A DNA stretch of 64,000 bases from Gluconacetobacter takamatsuzukensis (GTDB lineage: Bacteria > Pseudomonadota > Alphaproteobacteria > Acetobacterales > Acetobacteraceae). Below the pieces are notes generated by a model. That model made no database searches and was not told where the DNA came from. It saw only the letters and a program-made list of their open reading frames with translations. The position numbers and the translations under genes were made by a program. Below are positions 1-9,938 of this stretch, piece after piece; positions within the stretch are counted from its first letter, which is position 1, and every line of letters starts with the position of its first letter. Location: positions 248,001 through 312,000 of the forward strand of contig NZ_JABEQK010000004.1 of assembly GCF_014174275.1 (NCBI RefSeq), given 5' to 3'.

Positions 1-201
1 AAGACGCACCGGCTGGTGCGGCGCATTCCGCTGGCCGCCCGCAGCATGATGGTCGGCGTGACGCAGGATGCGCAGTCGCGCATCATGCTGACGGATGAAG
101 CCGGCGACCTGATGGTGCTGGACGGTGCCGACGGCAAGCCCGTGCGCAAGATTGGGGCGCTGGGCGATGCGCTGATCTTTACGGCGGCGCCTGGAGAATG
201 A
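1..201 (+). CDS. Probable amine dehydrogenase heavy chain, C-terminal end (partial)
   Basis: The reading frame is open from the left edge and stops at a TGA at 199-201, giving about 66 residues. The text is a beta-propeller-like tail (…LTDEAGDLMVLDGADGKPVRK…) ending in a short polar stretch. It sits 36 bp upstream of a clear TTQ light-chain gene in the same direction. In methylamine and aromatic amine dehydrogenases the heavy (seven-bladed propeller) and light chains are made from one operon and work together in the periplasm. The heavy-chain identity rests on this context plus the propeller-like blade text. Only the last blade is visible, so the substrate class cannot be judged. Confidence 0.6.
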   Translation, partial: KTHRLVRRIPLAARSMMVGVTQDAQSRIMLTDEAGDLMVLDGADGKPVRKIGALGDALIFTAAPGE

Positions 202-237
202 GCCCCCGGAATGATCCCCGCGTGACGGAGAAACGAT

Positions 238-810
238 ATGCCCAATCCTGAAGACAGGGGGGCCGTCGGCGTGACGCGGAACGGCCTCGACACCATGGCC
301 GAACGGCTTGCCCGCCATCTTGCCGGCCGTTCCTCCCGCCGCAGCGCGCTTGCGCGGCTGGGCGGGTGGGCCGCCGCGATTCCGGCCTTTCCGCTGTTGC
401 CGGTCTGGCGGCGCGACGCGCGGGCCGCAGCGCCTGCTGCGCCGTCGCCCTTTGCCGCCAAGGCGCAGGCCAAGGACGATACGAAGTGCGATTACTGGCG
501 TTATTGCGCCATTGACGGCAATCTGTGCACCACCTGCGGCGGTGGCGTTCATAGCTGCCCGCCGGGGACGCATCCGTCGCCGACCTCGTGGATCGGCACT
601 TGTTTCAACCCGCAGGACCGTCGCGCGTACCTGATCGCCTATCGCGATTGCTGCGGGCAGGATGCCTGCAACGAGCAGAATTGCCTGGGCACCGATGGCG
701 ACCTGCCGACCTATCGTCCGCAGGCCAATAACGACATCATCTGGTGTTTCGGGACCGGCTCGCTGCTTTATAATTGTTCGACCGCCGTGATTGTAGGAAC
801 TGCCGAATGA
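238..810 (+). CDS. mauA: Amine dehydrogenase light chain (TTQ small subunit)
   Basis: The 190-residue protein looks like the light chain of a tryptophan tryptophylquinone amine dehydrogenase, which oxidises primary amines in the periplasm and passes electrons to a copper protein or cytochrome c. The N-terminus carries a twin-arginine-type leader (SSRRSALARLGG followed by a hydrophobic stretch), as expected for this subunit. The mature part is very Cys-rich. It has the family blocks CDYWRYCAIDGNLC, holding the first TTQ tryptophan, and NNDIIWCFGT near the C-terminus, holding the second. The many paired cysteines match the usual six disulfides. TTQ formation normally needs MauG, and disulfide assembly MauD/MauE; none lies in the window, so they are probably to the left. 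The stop codon overlaps the next gene in an ATGA junction. Confidence 0.87.
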   Translation: MPNPEDRGAVGVTRNGLDTMAERLARHLAGRSSRRSALARLGGWAAAIPAFPLLPVWRRDARAAAPAAPSPFAAKAQAKDDTKCDYWRYCAIDGNLCTTCGGGVHSCPPGTHPSPTSWIGTCFNPQDRRAYLIAYRDCCGQDACNEQNCLGTDGDLPTYRPQANNDIIWCFGTGSLLYNCSTAVIVGTAE

Positions 811-1262
811 AGAAAATCCTTACCCTGGCCCTGTGTCTGGGTGCCGCGACCCCGGCTTTTGCCGCGCCGGATGGCCAGGCGCTCTACGGTGCCAATTGCG
901 GCATCTGCCACCAGGGCGGTGGTGTCGGCGCGCCGGGGCAGTTTCCGCCGCTGGCCAACCGAATCGACAAGATCGTCTCGACGCCCGAAGGCAAGAAATA
1001 CGTGACCGAAGTGCTGATGAACGGTCTGGCCGGCTCGATCGACGTGGCCGGCATGACCTATGTCGGCTTCATGCCCAGCTTCAAGAGCCTGTCGGATGAC
1101 GACGTGGCGGCGATCCTGAGCTATCTGTCGTCGCTGGGTGGCACCAAGCCCGCGCCCGTGGTCACGCCGGCGGATGTGGCGGCCGCGCGCGCCGCGCCGA
1201 TGGCCTCCTCGGCCGTGGCGGCGGCCCGCAAGGAGCTGAACGCGGCGCATCCGCTGCCATAA
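807..1262 (+). CDS. Periplasmic c-type cytochrome of the amine dehydrogenase cluster
   Basis: A 151-residue monohaem cytochrome c. I chose the ATG at 807 because it overlaps the upstream TGA (ATGA), has a GTAGGAA-type ribosome site just before it, and opens a clean signal peptide (MKKILTLALCLGAATPAFA). The mature chain has the haem motif CGICH at residues 31-35. A likely axial methionine lies in GFMPSF about 60 residues later, before the usual last helix (LSDDDVAAILSYL). The C-terminal 40 residues are Ala/Pro-rich. Being translationally coupled to the TTQ light chain, it is the natural electron acceptor of the enzyme in place of amicyanin. That role is inferred from position. Confidence 0.85.
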   Translation: MKKILTLALCLGAATPAFAAPDGQALYGANCGICHQGGGVGAPGQFPPLANRIDKIVSTPEGKKYVTEVLMNGLAGSIDVAGMTYVGFMPSFKSLSDDDVAAILSYLSSLGGTKPAPVVTPADVAAARAAPMASSAVAAARKELNAAHPLP

Positions 1263-1344
1263 GAGCCTGACTGGAAATGCGCGCGGGCGGCGAGCCTGCG
1301 CGTATTTGCACGTTACCCTGCCGCCGGTACCAATGCGCATTTCC
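1263..1344. repeat. Repeat copy A with 10-bp inverted repeat
   Basis: A 20-nt element (GAGCCTGACTGGAAATGCGC, 1263-1282) directly follows the cytochrome stop codon. Its last ten bases, GGAAATGCGC, recur inverted as GCGCATTTCC at 1335-1344, so the transcript could fold into a stem with a 52-nt loop. Closely similar 20-nt copies lie at 1956-1975 and 7561-7580, each just after a gene. Confidence 0.6.
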
Positions 1345-1385
1345 TGCGCCTTCGGGTCGGTGGCGATGAAGGCCATGCGACTTCG

Positions 1386-1928
1386 ATGTTCAAGAATACA
1401 CGCCTTGCGTGCCGCTATGGGGTGCGCTTGCTCGGCCGATCGATTTTTCAGGTGTGTTCAAGGTCCGGTGGGCGTTTTGCGCGCGTGACGCGGTCGGGCG
1501 TGGTGATGGCCGCCATGGCCGGGCTGATGATGTCGGGGCAGGCTGCGCTGGCGCTGGACCAGGTGCGCACCACCTATCTGGAAAAATGCGGCGGTTGCCA
1601 TGGGATCGAGGGGCTATCCGGGCAGACCTATATTCCGACGCTGCGCGACCGGATCGGGACGTTGAGCTGCACGCCGGAGGGCCGGGCCTATCTGCTGACC
1701 GTGCCCGGCGTTTCGATGTCGTTGATTCGCGACGATGCGCTGATGGCGCAGGTGATGAATTTTGTGCTGTTCGATCTCGGCGGCCACAGCACGCCGGCCG
1801 GCACGCGCCCCTTCACGGCGGAAGAGGTTCATACCCAGCGCGGCCACCCGTTGAGCACCACCGACCTGCCGGCGGTAAGGGCCCAGGTCTGGGCACGGGC
1901 TACCGCATGTGCGGCAGGCCACCGGTAA
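1386..1928 (+). CDS. Second c-type cytochrome, paralogue of its neighbour
   Basis: 180 residues with one haem-binding motif (CGGCHG, about residue 69). It follows a long basic N-terminus and a hydrophobic stretch (GVVMAAMAGLMMSGQAALA) that would act as signal sequence. The region after the haem site runs parallel to the upstream cytochrome: TLSCTPEGRAYLLTV here against KIVSTPEGKKYVTEV there, then a final helix ending LFDLGG against LSSLGG. The two are therefore paralogues, probably serving the same amine dehydrogenase chain. The axial Met is less obvious; candidates are in PGVSMS and DDALMAQVM. The long pre-signal N-terminus suggests that the true start may be an internal ATG or GTG near 1480-1510. 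Confidence 0.72.
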   Translation: MFKNTRLACRYGVRLLGRSIFQVCSRSGGRFARVTRSGVVMAAMAGLMMSGQAALALDQVRTTYLEKCGGCHGIEGLSGQTYIPTLRDRIGTLSCTPEGRAYLLTVPGVSMSLIRDDALMAQVMNFVLFDLGGHSTPAGTRPFTAEEVHTQRGHPLSTTDLPAVRAQVWARATACAAGHR

Positions 1929-1955
1929 AAAACGCCACGTGGGCTAAAGAAGGCG

Positions 1956-1975
1956 GAGCCGGTCCGGAAATGCGC
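1956..1975. repeat. Repeat copy B
   Basis: GAGCCGGTCCGGAAATGCGC lies 27 bp after the stop of the second cytochrome gene and matches copies A and C at 17 of 20 positions each. The surrounding 145 bp between the two convergent genes holds no convincing reading frame. Confidence 0.5.
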
Positions 1976-2073
1976 GCTGGTGGGCGAGAGCGGCCCTGAG
2001 GGCCGCGCCCGCCGTGTGTTTCCGAGCACCGGCGCGCAGGAAACGCGCGTCGGATCGCCACCAGCCCGCATTA

Positions 2074-2670
2074 TTAGGGGAGGCGGCGGGCGAGGTCGGC
2101 CGCGGCCATGGCGAAGGCCTGGTAGAAATCGTCATGCACGGCGACCTTGCCGCCGGAGAGGCGAATGAAGCCCTCGGTCATGCCGTTCTGTACCATGCCG
2201 TCCGAATGGGCGAGGATACCGTCGGCGTCCTCCATCGCGCCCGAGCCGACCGGGGCGTCTTGGGTGACGCGCGGGCGCAGGGTGTCGTGCCATGCGGCGC
2301 GGCGGTAGGCGGCGACTTTCTCCGGGTAGGGGCGGCCGTCGGTCGTGTAGCCGGCCAGGGGTTTGCCCTGCGCCATCATGTAGCCGATTTCCACCGCCGT
2401 GCCCGGGTCCATGTCGGCGCTCCGGCGGAAGGGGTCGAGGCAGAAGATGCCGCCGGCGCAGCGATCCATCAGGGCGCGGTCGGCGCGCACGATCTTGAGG
2501 ATCGTGTCCAGGCCCGGCGGCAGGGATTCGATGCCGGCCTGGCCGTCGAAGGGGGCGAGGCCCTCCAGCCCCACGTCGTGGCACAGCGCGCGCAGCCGGT
2601 CGAAAATCGCGACCGCGCCGGGGCGGAAGACCAGATCGCCAGCCAGATAGACGGTTCTCTTCGCTGTCAT
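2074..2670 (-). CDS. Nucleoside 2-deoxyribosyltransferase family protein
   Basis: The 198-residue protein begins MTAKRTVYLAGDLVFRPGA, the opening strand and YLAG-type motif of nucleoside 2-deoxyribosyltransferases. It continues with ICLDP/FCLDPFRRSADMDPGTAVEIGY, where the Asp and Glu match the substrate-binding and catalytic positions of that family. Such enzymes exchange bases between deoxynucleosides in purine/pyrimidine salvage. An AAGGAGAG ribosome site stands 11 bp before the chosen ATG. The frame stays open for another 600 codons upstream, but that part is antisense to guaB and is not a gene. It is divergent from guaB (117 bp apart), so both are linked to nucleotide metabolism. Confidence 0.85.
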   Translation of the reverse strand: MTAKRTVYLAGDLVFRPGAVAIFDRLRALCHDVGLEGLAPFDGQAGIESLPPGLDTILKIVRADRALMDRCAGGIFCLDPFRRSADMDPGTAVEIGYMMAQGKPLAGYTTDGRPYPEKVAAYRRAAWHDTLRPRVTQDAPVGSGAMEDADGILAHSDGMVQNGMTEGFIRLSGGKVAVHDDFYQAFAMAAADLARRLP

Positions 2671-2775
2671 GCGGCTTCTGCTCTCCTTTTTCTTGCCACG
2701 ATCCGATTCGCATCTTATGTGGAAGCGCCAACGGTCGGGTACCCGAGGCACTGGGACCCCTGCAACGGTAGATGA

Positions 2776-4290
<1,515 letters not shown>

Positions 4291-4329
4291 TCCCACCCTC
4301 GATCGCCATCTCCGACTGACAGGACGACT

Positions 4330-5622
4330 ATGACGCCCAGCGCGCGGCTTGCTGCCGCCATCGATCTGCTGTCGGAGATGGAGGCGACGCCGCGTCGTCC
4401 CGCCGACGCCGTTGCCAACGCCTTCTTTCGCGAGCGCCGCTATATCGGCGGCGGGGACCGCCGTGCGGTGTCCGAACGGGTCTGGGCCGTGCTGCGGCAC
4501 TGGCGCCATCTTGGCTGGTGGCTGGAGCAGGCGGGGGTGCCGGCCACCCCGCGCACGCGCCTGATTGCCGCCATGCAGCTGATGCCCCGGCCGGGTGAGG
4601 CCCCGGTGGTCCTGTTTTCGGGTGACCGGTACGGGCCCGCGCCGCTGACGGCGGCCGAGCAGGAACTGGGCGCCCGACTACGCGGCCAGGCGCTCGCCGA
4701 CCCCGCGATGCCGCAGGCGGTCCGGCTGGAAGTGCCGGACTGGCTGCTGCCGCGGCTGGCCGAGACGTTCGGTGCCGCGCTGGAGGATGAGGTCTCGGCG
4801 CTGGCGGGCGAGGCGACGCTGGACCTGCGGGTCAATCTGCTAAAGACGACGCGCCAGGAAGCGGCGCGCCTGCTGGCGGAAGGGGGCATCCACGCCGAGG
4901 AGACGGATCTTTCCCCCTGGGGGCTGCGCGTACCGGGGCGGCAGCCGGTGACGGCGACGGCGGCCTTCAAGGCCGGCCTGGTGGAAATCCAGGACGAAGG
5001 CAGCCAGATCGTGGTGGCGGCGGCCGATGCGCGCCCGGGCATGCGCGTGCTGGATTACTGCGCGGGTGCTGCCGGCAAGACGCTGGGCATGGCCATGACC
5101 ATGCAGAATCGTGGCCATATCGTGGCCTGCGATGTGTCCGAGCCCCGGCTGGAGGGCGCGGTGCGCCGGCTGCGCCGGGCTGGGGTCCATAACGCGGAGC
5201 GGCATCTGCTGGTGCCGGGCGACCGCTGGGCGCGGCGGCGGGCCGGCAGTTTCGACCGGGTGCTGGTCGATGCGCCCTGTACCGGCACCGGCACCTGGCG
5301 CCGCAATCCGGACGCGCGGCTGCGCCTGACCGAGCGGGACCTGGAGGAACTGACGGCGAAACAGGCCGAGATCCTGTCGACCGCCGCCACGCTGGTGCGG
5401 CCGGGCGGGCGGCTGATCTATGCCACCTGTTCGGTGCTGCGCGAGGAAAACCAGGACCGGATCGCGTCGTTCCTGGCGGCATCGCCGCAATTCCGCCGGG
5501 CCCAGCCGGAGCCCGATTGCGGCCTGCCGCCCGATCTGGCGCAGGAGGGGATGATCGCGCTGTCGCCCCTGCGCCACGGCACCGACGGGTTCTTCGCGGC
5601 CGTTCTGGAACGGGTGGGCTGA
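4330..5622 (+). CDS. rsmB: 16S rRNA (cytosine-C5) methyltransferase, RsmB/NOP2 family
   Basis: 430 residues. The N-terminus resembles the helical NusB-like RNA-binding part of RsmB (RLAAAIDLLSEM, then RERRYIGGGDRRAVSERVW). The C-terminal half is a Rossmann methyltransferase with DYCAGAAGKTLG (SAM motif I). It has both cysteines of the RNA m5C mechanism, one in DAPCTGTGTWRRNP and the nucleophile in YATCSVLREEN. The enzyme methylates a cytosine in 16S rRNA using S-adenosylmethionine. The gene starts 39 bp after guaB and may be co-transcribed. RsmB itself versus another NOP2-family member cannot be settled from sequence alone. Confidence 0.85.
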   Translation: MTPSARLAAAIDLLSEMEATPRRPADAVANAFFRERRYIGGGDRRAVSERVWAVLRHWRHLGWWLEQAGVPATPRTRLIAAMQLMPRPGEAPVVLFSGDRYGPAPLTAAEQELGARLRGQALADPAMPQAVRLEVPDWLLPRLAETFGAALEDEVSALAGEATLDLRVNLLKTTRQEAARLLAEGGIHAEETDLSPWGLRVPGRQPVTATAAFKAGLVEIQDEGSQIVVAAADARPGMRVLDYCAGAAGKTLGMAMTMQNRGHIVACDVSEPRLEGAVRRLRRAGVHNAERHLLVPGDRWARRRAGSFDRVLVDAPCTGTGTWRRNPDARLRLTERDLEELTAKQAEILSTAATLVRPGGRLIYATCSVLREENQDRIASFLAASPQFRRAQPEPDCGLPPDLAQEGMIALSPLRHGTDGFFAAVLERVG

Positions 5623-5626
5623 AAGA

Positions 5627-5645
5627 CCGCGCCGTACCGGCGCGG
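5627..5645 (+). terminator. GC hairpin after rsmB
   Basis: CCGCGCCG, a 3-nt TAC loop and CGGCGCGG form an 8-bp perfect stem four bases after the rsmB stop codon. There is no uridine tract, so it may be a weak terminator or a transcript-stabilising stem. Confidence 0.4.
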
Positions 5646-5721
5646 CGTCCTATCCTGCTCACGTCGCACGACATAATCTGGTACTCTCCGGTTCTTCGAA
5701 CCAACCGTCCGGGATAGGTGT

Positions 5722-7560
5722 ATGCAGGATAATCTGGCCATTGGGATCTTGTGCGTTCTGGGTGGTGGCATCGGGGCCCAGTGGGTTGCCTGGCGGTTTC
5801 GGCTGCCTGCCATCGTCCTGCTGTTCGCACTGGGGCTGATCTATGGCCCCGGGCTGAACCTGCTGCATCCGTCGGCGGCGATCGGCCCCTATTTCCACCC
5901 GATGGTCTCGCTGGCTGTTGCCTTCATCGTGTTCGAGGGCGGGCTGGGGCTGGATTTCCGCCAGTGGCGCGCGGCGGGCGAGGGGGTGCTGCGCCTGACG
6001 GTGGTGGCGCTGCCGATCAACCTGGTGCTGGGGACGCTGGCGGCCCATTTCGTCGGGCATCTGCATTGGGGCGCATCCTGGCTGTTCGGCGCCATCATCG
6101 TGGTCACGGGGCCGACCGTGGTGCTGCCGCTGCTGCGCCACACCAAGCTGCGGCCCCGGGTGGCGGCCTTCCTGCGGTGGGAGGCGATCCTGAACGACCC
6201 GGTCGGTGCCATCCTCGCGACGCTGGTGCTGGAGTTCCTGATGATCCAGGGCAACCGGCATTCGGGGATGTTCGTGGCCGAAATCGTGCCGCACCTGCTG
6301 TTCGCCACCATGATGGGGCTGGGCTGCGGCGTCTTTCCGGCGGTGCTGGTGCGCTTTCTCTCCCGGCGCGACCTGATCCCGGAAATCCTGCGGATTCCGA
6401 TCATTCTGACGCTGGCGATGAGCGTCTTTGCCATCTGCAATTTCTTCATGGAAGGCGCGGGGCTGATGGCGGCCACCGTCTTCGGCATGGCGCTGGCGAA
6501 CCTGCATGTGCTGGGCATGAGCGAGTTGCGGCGCATCAAGGAATCGCTGGGCGTGCTGGTCGTGTCGTGCCTGTTCGTCATGCTGACGGCCGACCTGCAT
6601 CGCGAGGTGCTGGCCCGGCTGTCGCTGCCGATCGTGGCCATGACGCTGACGGTGCTGTTCGTGGTGCGGCCGGTCGGCATCCTGCTTTCGACCATGCGTT
6701 CCGGCCTGTCGTGGCAGGAGCGGCTGTTCGTCGGCTGGATCGCGCCGCGCGGTATCGTCGCCGCCGCCGTGGCGGGGGCGGCGGGGCTGCAACTGAGCGA
6801 TGCCGGTTATCCCAGTGCGGACCTGGTGATGCCCGGCGTGTTCGCGCTGATCGCGACGACCATGATCCTGCATGGTTTTTCTCTTCGCCCGATCGCCCGC
6901 GCCCTGCGGCTGACCTTGTCGGACGACCCCGCGCTGGCCATCGTGGGGGCCAGCGCCTGGTCCACCGACCTGGCGGGGGTAGTGCATCGCCTGGGTTGCC
7001 CGGTGGTGCTGGTGGATACCTATGCCGGCGCGCTGGCGGCGGCGATGCGGGCGGGCATTCCCACCTTGCGGGCGGAGCTGCTGTCCGACGAAGGGATGGA
7101 AAGCCTGGAGGAGCGGCCGGCCGACTATCTGATCGCCGCCACGCCCGACTCAATCTATAACGGGCTGGTCTGCGCCCGGCTGGCTCCCGATTTCGGGCGC
7201 CAGCGCGTGTTCCAGGTCAGCCCCGGCGTGGCGCGGCTGGATCTGTATCGTGGGTTGAGTCGCGATTCGCGCGGGCGGGTGCTGGGAGAACCGGCATGGA
7301 ACTTCACGCTGTTCGAAACCCTGTTCGAACGCGGGTGGCGCTTTCGCGCCATGCCGCCCGTTCCGGCGCCTGCGGCCGGTGGGGCCGCCGTGCCGTCGAG
7401 CTCGGCCGACGGCAACCGGCTGATGATCCTGACCCTTCGCAAGGGAACCGCGATCTGGATCTGCTCGGCCGAGGATGCGACGCCGGTGGAGCCCATGGCC
7501 GGTGACATCGATGTGGTCATGGAGCCTCCTGCGCCCCCGGAACAGACCGGACTGGCCTGA
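5722..7560 (+). CDS. Cation/proton antiporter of the NhaP/CPA1 type with C-terminal nucleotide-binding-like domain
   Basis: 612 residues. The first 400 form about twelve hydrophobic segments with CPA-type features: VFEGGLGLDFRQW in an early helix, TGPTVVLPLLR, and a conserved END-type acidic pair in EAILNDPVGA. Residues about 410-500 (LAIVGASAWSTDLAGVVHRLGCPVVLVD) look like the Rossmann-fold RCK/TrkA-N regulatory domain found in NhaP2-type antiporters. The family exchanges Na+ or K+ for protons at the inner membrane and supports pH and volume control, which suits an acid-producing bacterium. The exact ion is not deducible. The gene is followed directly by repeat copy C and a convergent L,D-transpeptidase gene. 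Confidence 0.85.
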   Translation: MQDNLAIGILCVLGGGIGAQWVAWRFRLPAIVLLFALGLIYGPGLNLLHPSAAIGPYFHPMVSLAVAFIVFEGGLGLDFRQWRAAGEGVLRLTVVALPINLVLGTLAAHFVGHLHWGASWLFGAIIVVTGPTVVLPLLRHTKLRPRVAAFLRWEAILNDPVGAILATLVLEFLMIQGNRHSGMFVAEIVPHLLFATMMGLGCGVFPAVLVRFLSRRDLIPEILRIPIILTLAMSVFAICNFFMEGAGLMAATVFGMALANLHVLGMSELRRIKESLGVLVVSCLFVMLTADLHREVLARLSLPIVAMTLTVLFVVRPVGILLSTMRSGLSWQERLFVGWIAPRGIVAAAVAGAAGLQLSDAGYPSADLVMPGVFALIATTMILHGFSLRPIARALRLTLSDDPALAIVGASAWSTDLAGVVHRLGCPVVLVDTYAGALAAAMRAGIPTLRAELLSDEGMESLEERPADYLIAATPDSIYNGLVCARLAPDFGRQRVFQVSPGVARLDLYRGLSRDSRGRVLGEPAWNFTLFETLFERGWRFRAMPPVPAPAAGGAAVPSSSADGNRLMILTLRKGTAIWICSAEDATPVEPMAGDIDVVMEPPAPPEQTGLA

Positions 7561-7580
7561 GAGCCTGTCTGGAAATGCGT
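7561..7580. repeat. Repeat copy C
   Basis: GAGCCTGTCTGGAAATGCGT begins on the base after the antiporter stop codon and matches copy A (1263-1282) at 18 of 20 positions. It lies in a 39-bp gap between convergent genes, a typical place for a dispersed transcript-end repeat. Confidence 0.6.
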
Positions 7581-7599
7581 GACTGGCGGCTACGTGCCG

Positions 7600-8112
7600 T
7601 CAGGTGGGCGGGAGGACTTCGATTTCCGACAGGCCGGCCGCGAGCAGGCGGCGCAGGTCTGCCTCATGCAAGGCGATGCAGCCTTCGGTCGGTTTCCGGT
7701 CGGGCGATTGCAGATGCAGGAAGATGGCCGATCCACGGTCGGCGACCGGAGGAGAGTCGTTGTAGCCTAGGACGATCACGATATTGTAAACGTCATCGTC
7801 ACGCCACATCCGCTCGTGGCGGGCGGGGTGCGGCAGCGTGACCGGGCGGTTGTAGTCGGCATGGGTGGGGTCGTCGCACCAGCCGTCATTCGGTGCCAGG
7901 GGCTCGACCGGCAGATGGCTGGCGGGCGCGGGAACCCGGTCCGCGCGATACAGGACCCGCCGTAGCGCCAGCTTGCCCGCCGGGGTGGCGTGATCGCCCT
8001 CCTGCTTGTGGACGCGGACGCCAGCGGCGCCGATGATGGCCGGGATTTCCTCGCCCATGCAATGCAGGCGTGCGTCGGACCCTGTATTTGTTTTTAGTAA
8101 CGCGCGTATCAT
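7600..8112 (-). CDS. L,D-transpeptidase (YkuD) family protein
   Basis: 170 residues with the YkuD catalytic signature near the C-terminus: a histidine in IFLHLQSP, then PTEGCIALHEADLRRLL, in which the Cys is the nucleophile. The family cross-links peptidoglycan through L,D bonds or anchors proteins to the wall. The chain starts with no obvious signal peptide, unlike many YkuD proteins, and belongs to the short L,D-TPase-like group whose N-terminus (GVRVHKQEGDHATPAG) leads straight into the catalytic fold. I prefer the ATG at 8112, which has TTGGAG ten bases upstream, over a TTG four codons earlier. Confidence 0.83.
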   Translation of the reverse strand: MIRALLKTNTGSDARLHCMGEEIPAIIGAAGVRVHKQEGDHATPAGKLALRRVLYRADRVPAPASHLPVEPLAPNDGWCDDPTHADYNRPVTLPHPARHERMWRDDDVYNIVIVLGYNDSPPVADRGSAIFLHLQSPDRKPTEGCIALHEADLRRLLAAGLSEIEVLPPT

Positions 8113-8316
8113 GAATCGCTCCAACTGGATCGCTTTTTGCCCTGAATCGGTTCTAGACTATCGGGCCTGAGATCTGGATACGGCGGATGTGACCGGGATG
8201 GGGAGTGAGGTGTCATATCGGCTGAGCCGGGTGCTGCCGTTTCCATCCCGGGGATGATATAGGATAAAGATGCCGACCCCGCGTGAATGGGGCCCGGTCA
8301 AAATAAAGAGGGTTCG

Positions 8317-9033
8317 ATGGCAGGTGCGCGTCCCATTCTGATAGTGGATGACGATCAGACGTTACGTCATATGCTCGTCGAACAATTGCAGCTGGAGGGA
8401 GAATTCCAGGCGATCGAGGCCGAGTCGGTGGCTGATGCCTGGGAGAAGCTGAACGCGCCCGGAGCCCGTTTTGATGCCATCATCCTGGATGTAACGCTGC
8501 CCGACGGCGATGGCCGTGATTTCTGCGCCGAGCTGCGGCGGCAGGGAAAGCGGATTCCGATCATCATCCTGACCGGTTCGGACGAAGAGACGGATGTAGT
8601 GCGCGGGCTTGATGCCGGTGCGAACGACTATGTCGCCAAGCCGTTCCGCATTGCCGAGCTGCTGGCGCGGCTGCGCGCCCAGATGCGCATCTTCGAGAAC
8701 AGCGAGGATGCCGTGTTCTCGATCGGGCCGTATGTCTTCCGCCCCTCGGCCAAGCTGCTGCAGGAACCCGCCCGCAACCGCCGGATCCGCTTGACGGAAA
8801 AGGAAGCGGCGATCCTGAAGTTCCTCTATCGGGCCGGGACGCGGCCCGTGCCGCGCCAGGTTCTGCTGAACGAGGTCTGGGGCTATAACGCCGCCGTCAC
8901 CACCCATACGCTGGAAACCCATATCTACCGCCTGCGACAGAAGATCGAGCCCGATCCGACCAATGCGTCGCTGCTGGTGACCGAGGGCGGTGGTTATCGT
9001 CTTGATCCGGAAGGAGGCGTGCGGGCGTCCTGA
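8317..9033 (+). CDS. OmpR/PhoB-type response regulator (orphan)
   Basis: 238 residues. The receiver domain (about 1-125) has the acidic pair DDD after ILIV, the phospho-acceptor Asp in IILDVTLPDGDG, the conserved Thr in IILTGSDEE and the Lys in YVAKPFR. The winged-helix DNA-binding domain (about 135-235) ends RLTEKEAAILKFL…LLNEVWGYN…THTLETHIYRLRQKIE…GGGYRL. I chose the ATG at 8317, preceded by AAAGAGGG; an in-frame ATG ten codons upstream lacks such a site. No histidine kinase gene lies next to it, so its partner must be encoded elsewhere. Confidence 0.92.
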   Translation: MAGARPILIVDDDQTLRHMLVEQLQLEGEFQAIEAESVADAWEKLNAPGARFDAIILDVTLPDGDGRDFCAELRRQGKRIPIIILTGSDEETDVVRGLDAGANDYVAKPFRIAELLARLRAQMRIFENSEDAVFSIGPYVFRPSAKLLQEPARNRRIRLTEKEAAILKFLYRAGTRPVPRQVLLNEVWGYNAAVTTHTLETHIYRLRQKIEPDPTNASLLVTEGGGYRLDPEGGVRAS

Positions 9034-9166
9034 TCGCGTTTCCTCTGGCGCGCAGCCGGGCGCCGATCGAAAAGATATGCGGTCCTGTCGTTTTGCCAGG
9101 CTGTCGCACGCGATCGGGTGACCACGCCAAGGCGCGTGCGGTTTTCGATTCTCGACGAAGCCACGA

Positions 9167-9938
9167 TCACCTGCGGTACCCCTCCGGGTGATCGACGCGC
9201 CACTGAAAGGCGGTTTCGATGATCGTGTCGAGATCGGCAAAGCGGGGCGTCCAGCCGGTTTCCCGGCGAATGCGCGAGGAATCGGCAACCAGCACGCTGG
9301 GATCGCCCTCACGACGCGGGGCCCCCTCCCAAGACAAGTCGTGGCCCGAAATCTGCGCGACGCTATCGCGGATGCCGGTGTCATCGGGGGGCAGGTAGTC
9401 ATTTCCGAACAGCTTCAGCGCCGGGCGCCGGCCCGGGGCTGCGTCGATGGTCAGAGGGATCAGATGCGTCTCCGGACGGCGATCCTCGCCGAGCCGGCCT
9501 TTGGCATCGGCGCCGGCGGCGTTGAAGTAGCACAGGCAGGCGTGGCGCATGCCGTGGATGCGATCCGCCCACAGAAGCGCGCATTCGATGAAGAACTTGC
9601 TTTCTCCGTATGGCGAACCGGGGTCGATGCGGGCATCGTCGGTGATCGGCGGGGGCCTGCTGTCCCCGCCGAACAGCGCCGCGCGGTGGAGGAGAGGACA
9701 AAGCGTTTGACGCCATGTCCGGCACAGGCTTCGATCAGATTGAGGGATGTGACCGTGTTGAGGCGCAGATAATGATACGGCTCGGCCATGGATGTTCCGA
9801 CCAACGACAGCGCGACGAAATGCAGAACGGCATCCCACGGTCCCTCGGCCACGATGGGCTAGTATGGTCGGCGTCCAGCAGGCTGACAGCGACATGACTG
9901 CCGACGAAGCCGGCGCCGGCAGTAATAAGACAACGCAT
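9167..9938 (-). pseudogene. galE: Decayed UDP-glucose 4-epimerase (galE) pseudogene
   Basis: Three reading frames must be joined to rebuild GalE. The first (from 9938) gives MRCLITAGAGFVGSHVAVSLLDADH, the NAD-binding start. The second (about 9852-9684) gives GPWDAVLHFVALSLVG…LNLIEACAGHGVKRFVLSSTA. The third (about 9670-9167) gives DDARIDPGSPYGESKFF, with the Tyr-x3-Lys pair, through YFNAAGADAKGRLGEDRRPETHLIPLTI to ETGWTPRFADLDTII. About 40 residues are missing after the first block. About 80 are missing near 9365, where TGIRD joins directly to VAQISGHD. With frameshifts and deletions it cannot make a working enzyme. It marks the left edge of the polysaccharide island. Confidence 0.88.
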
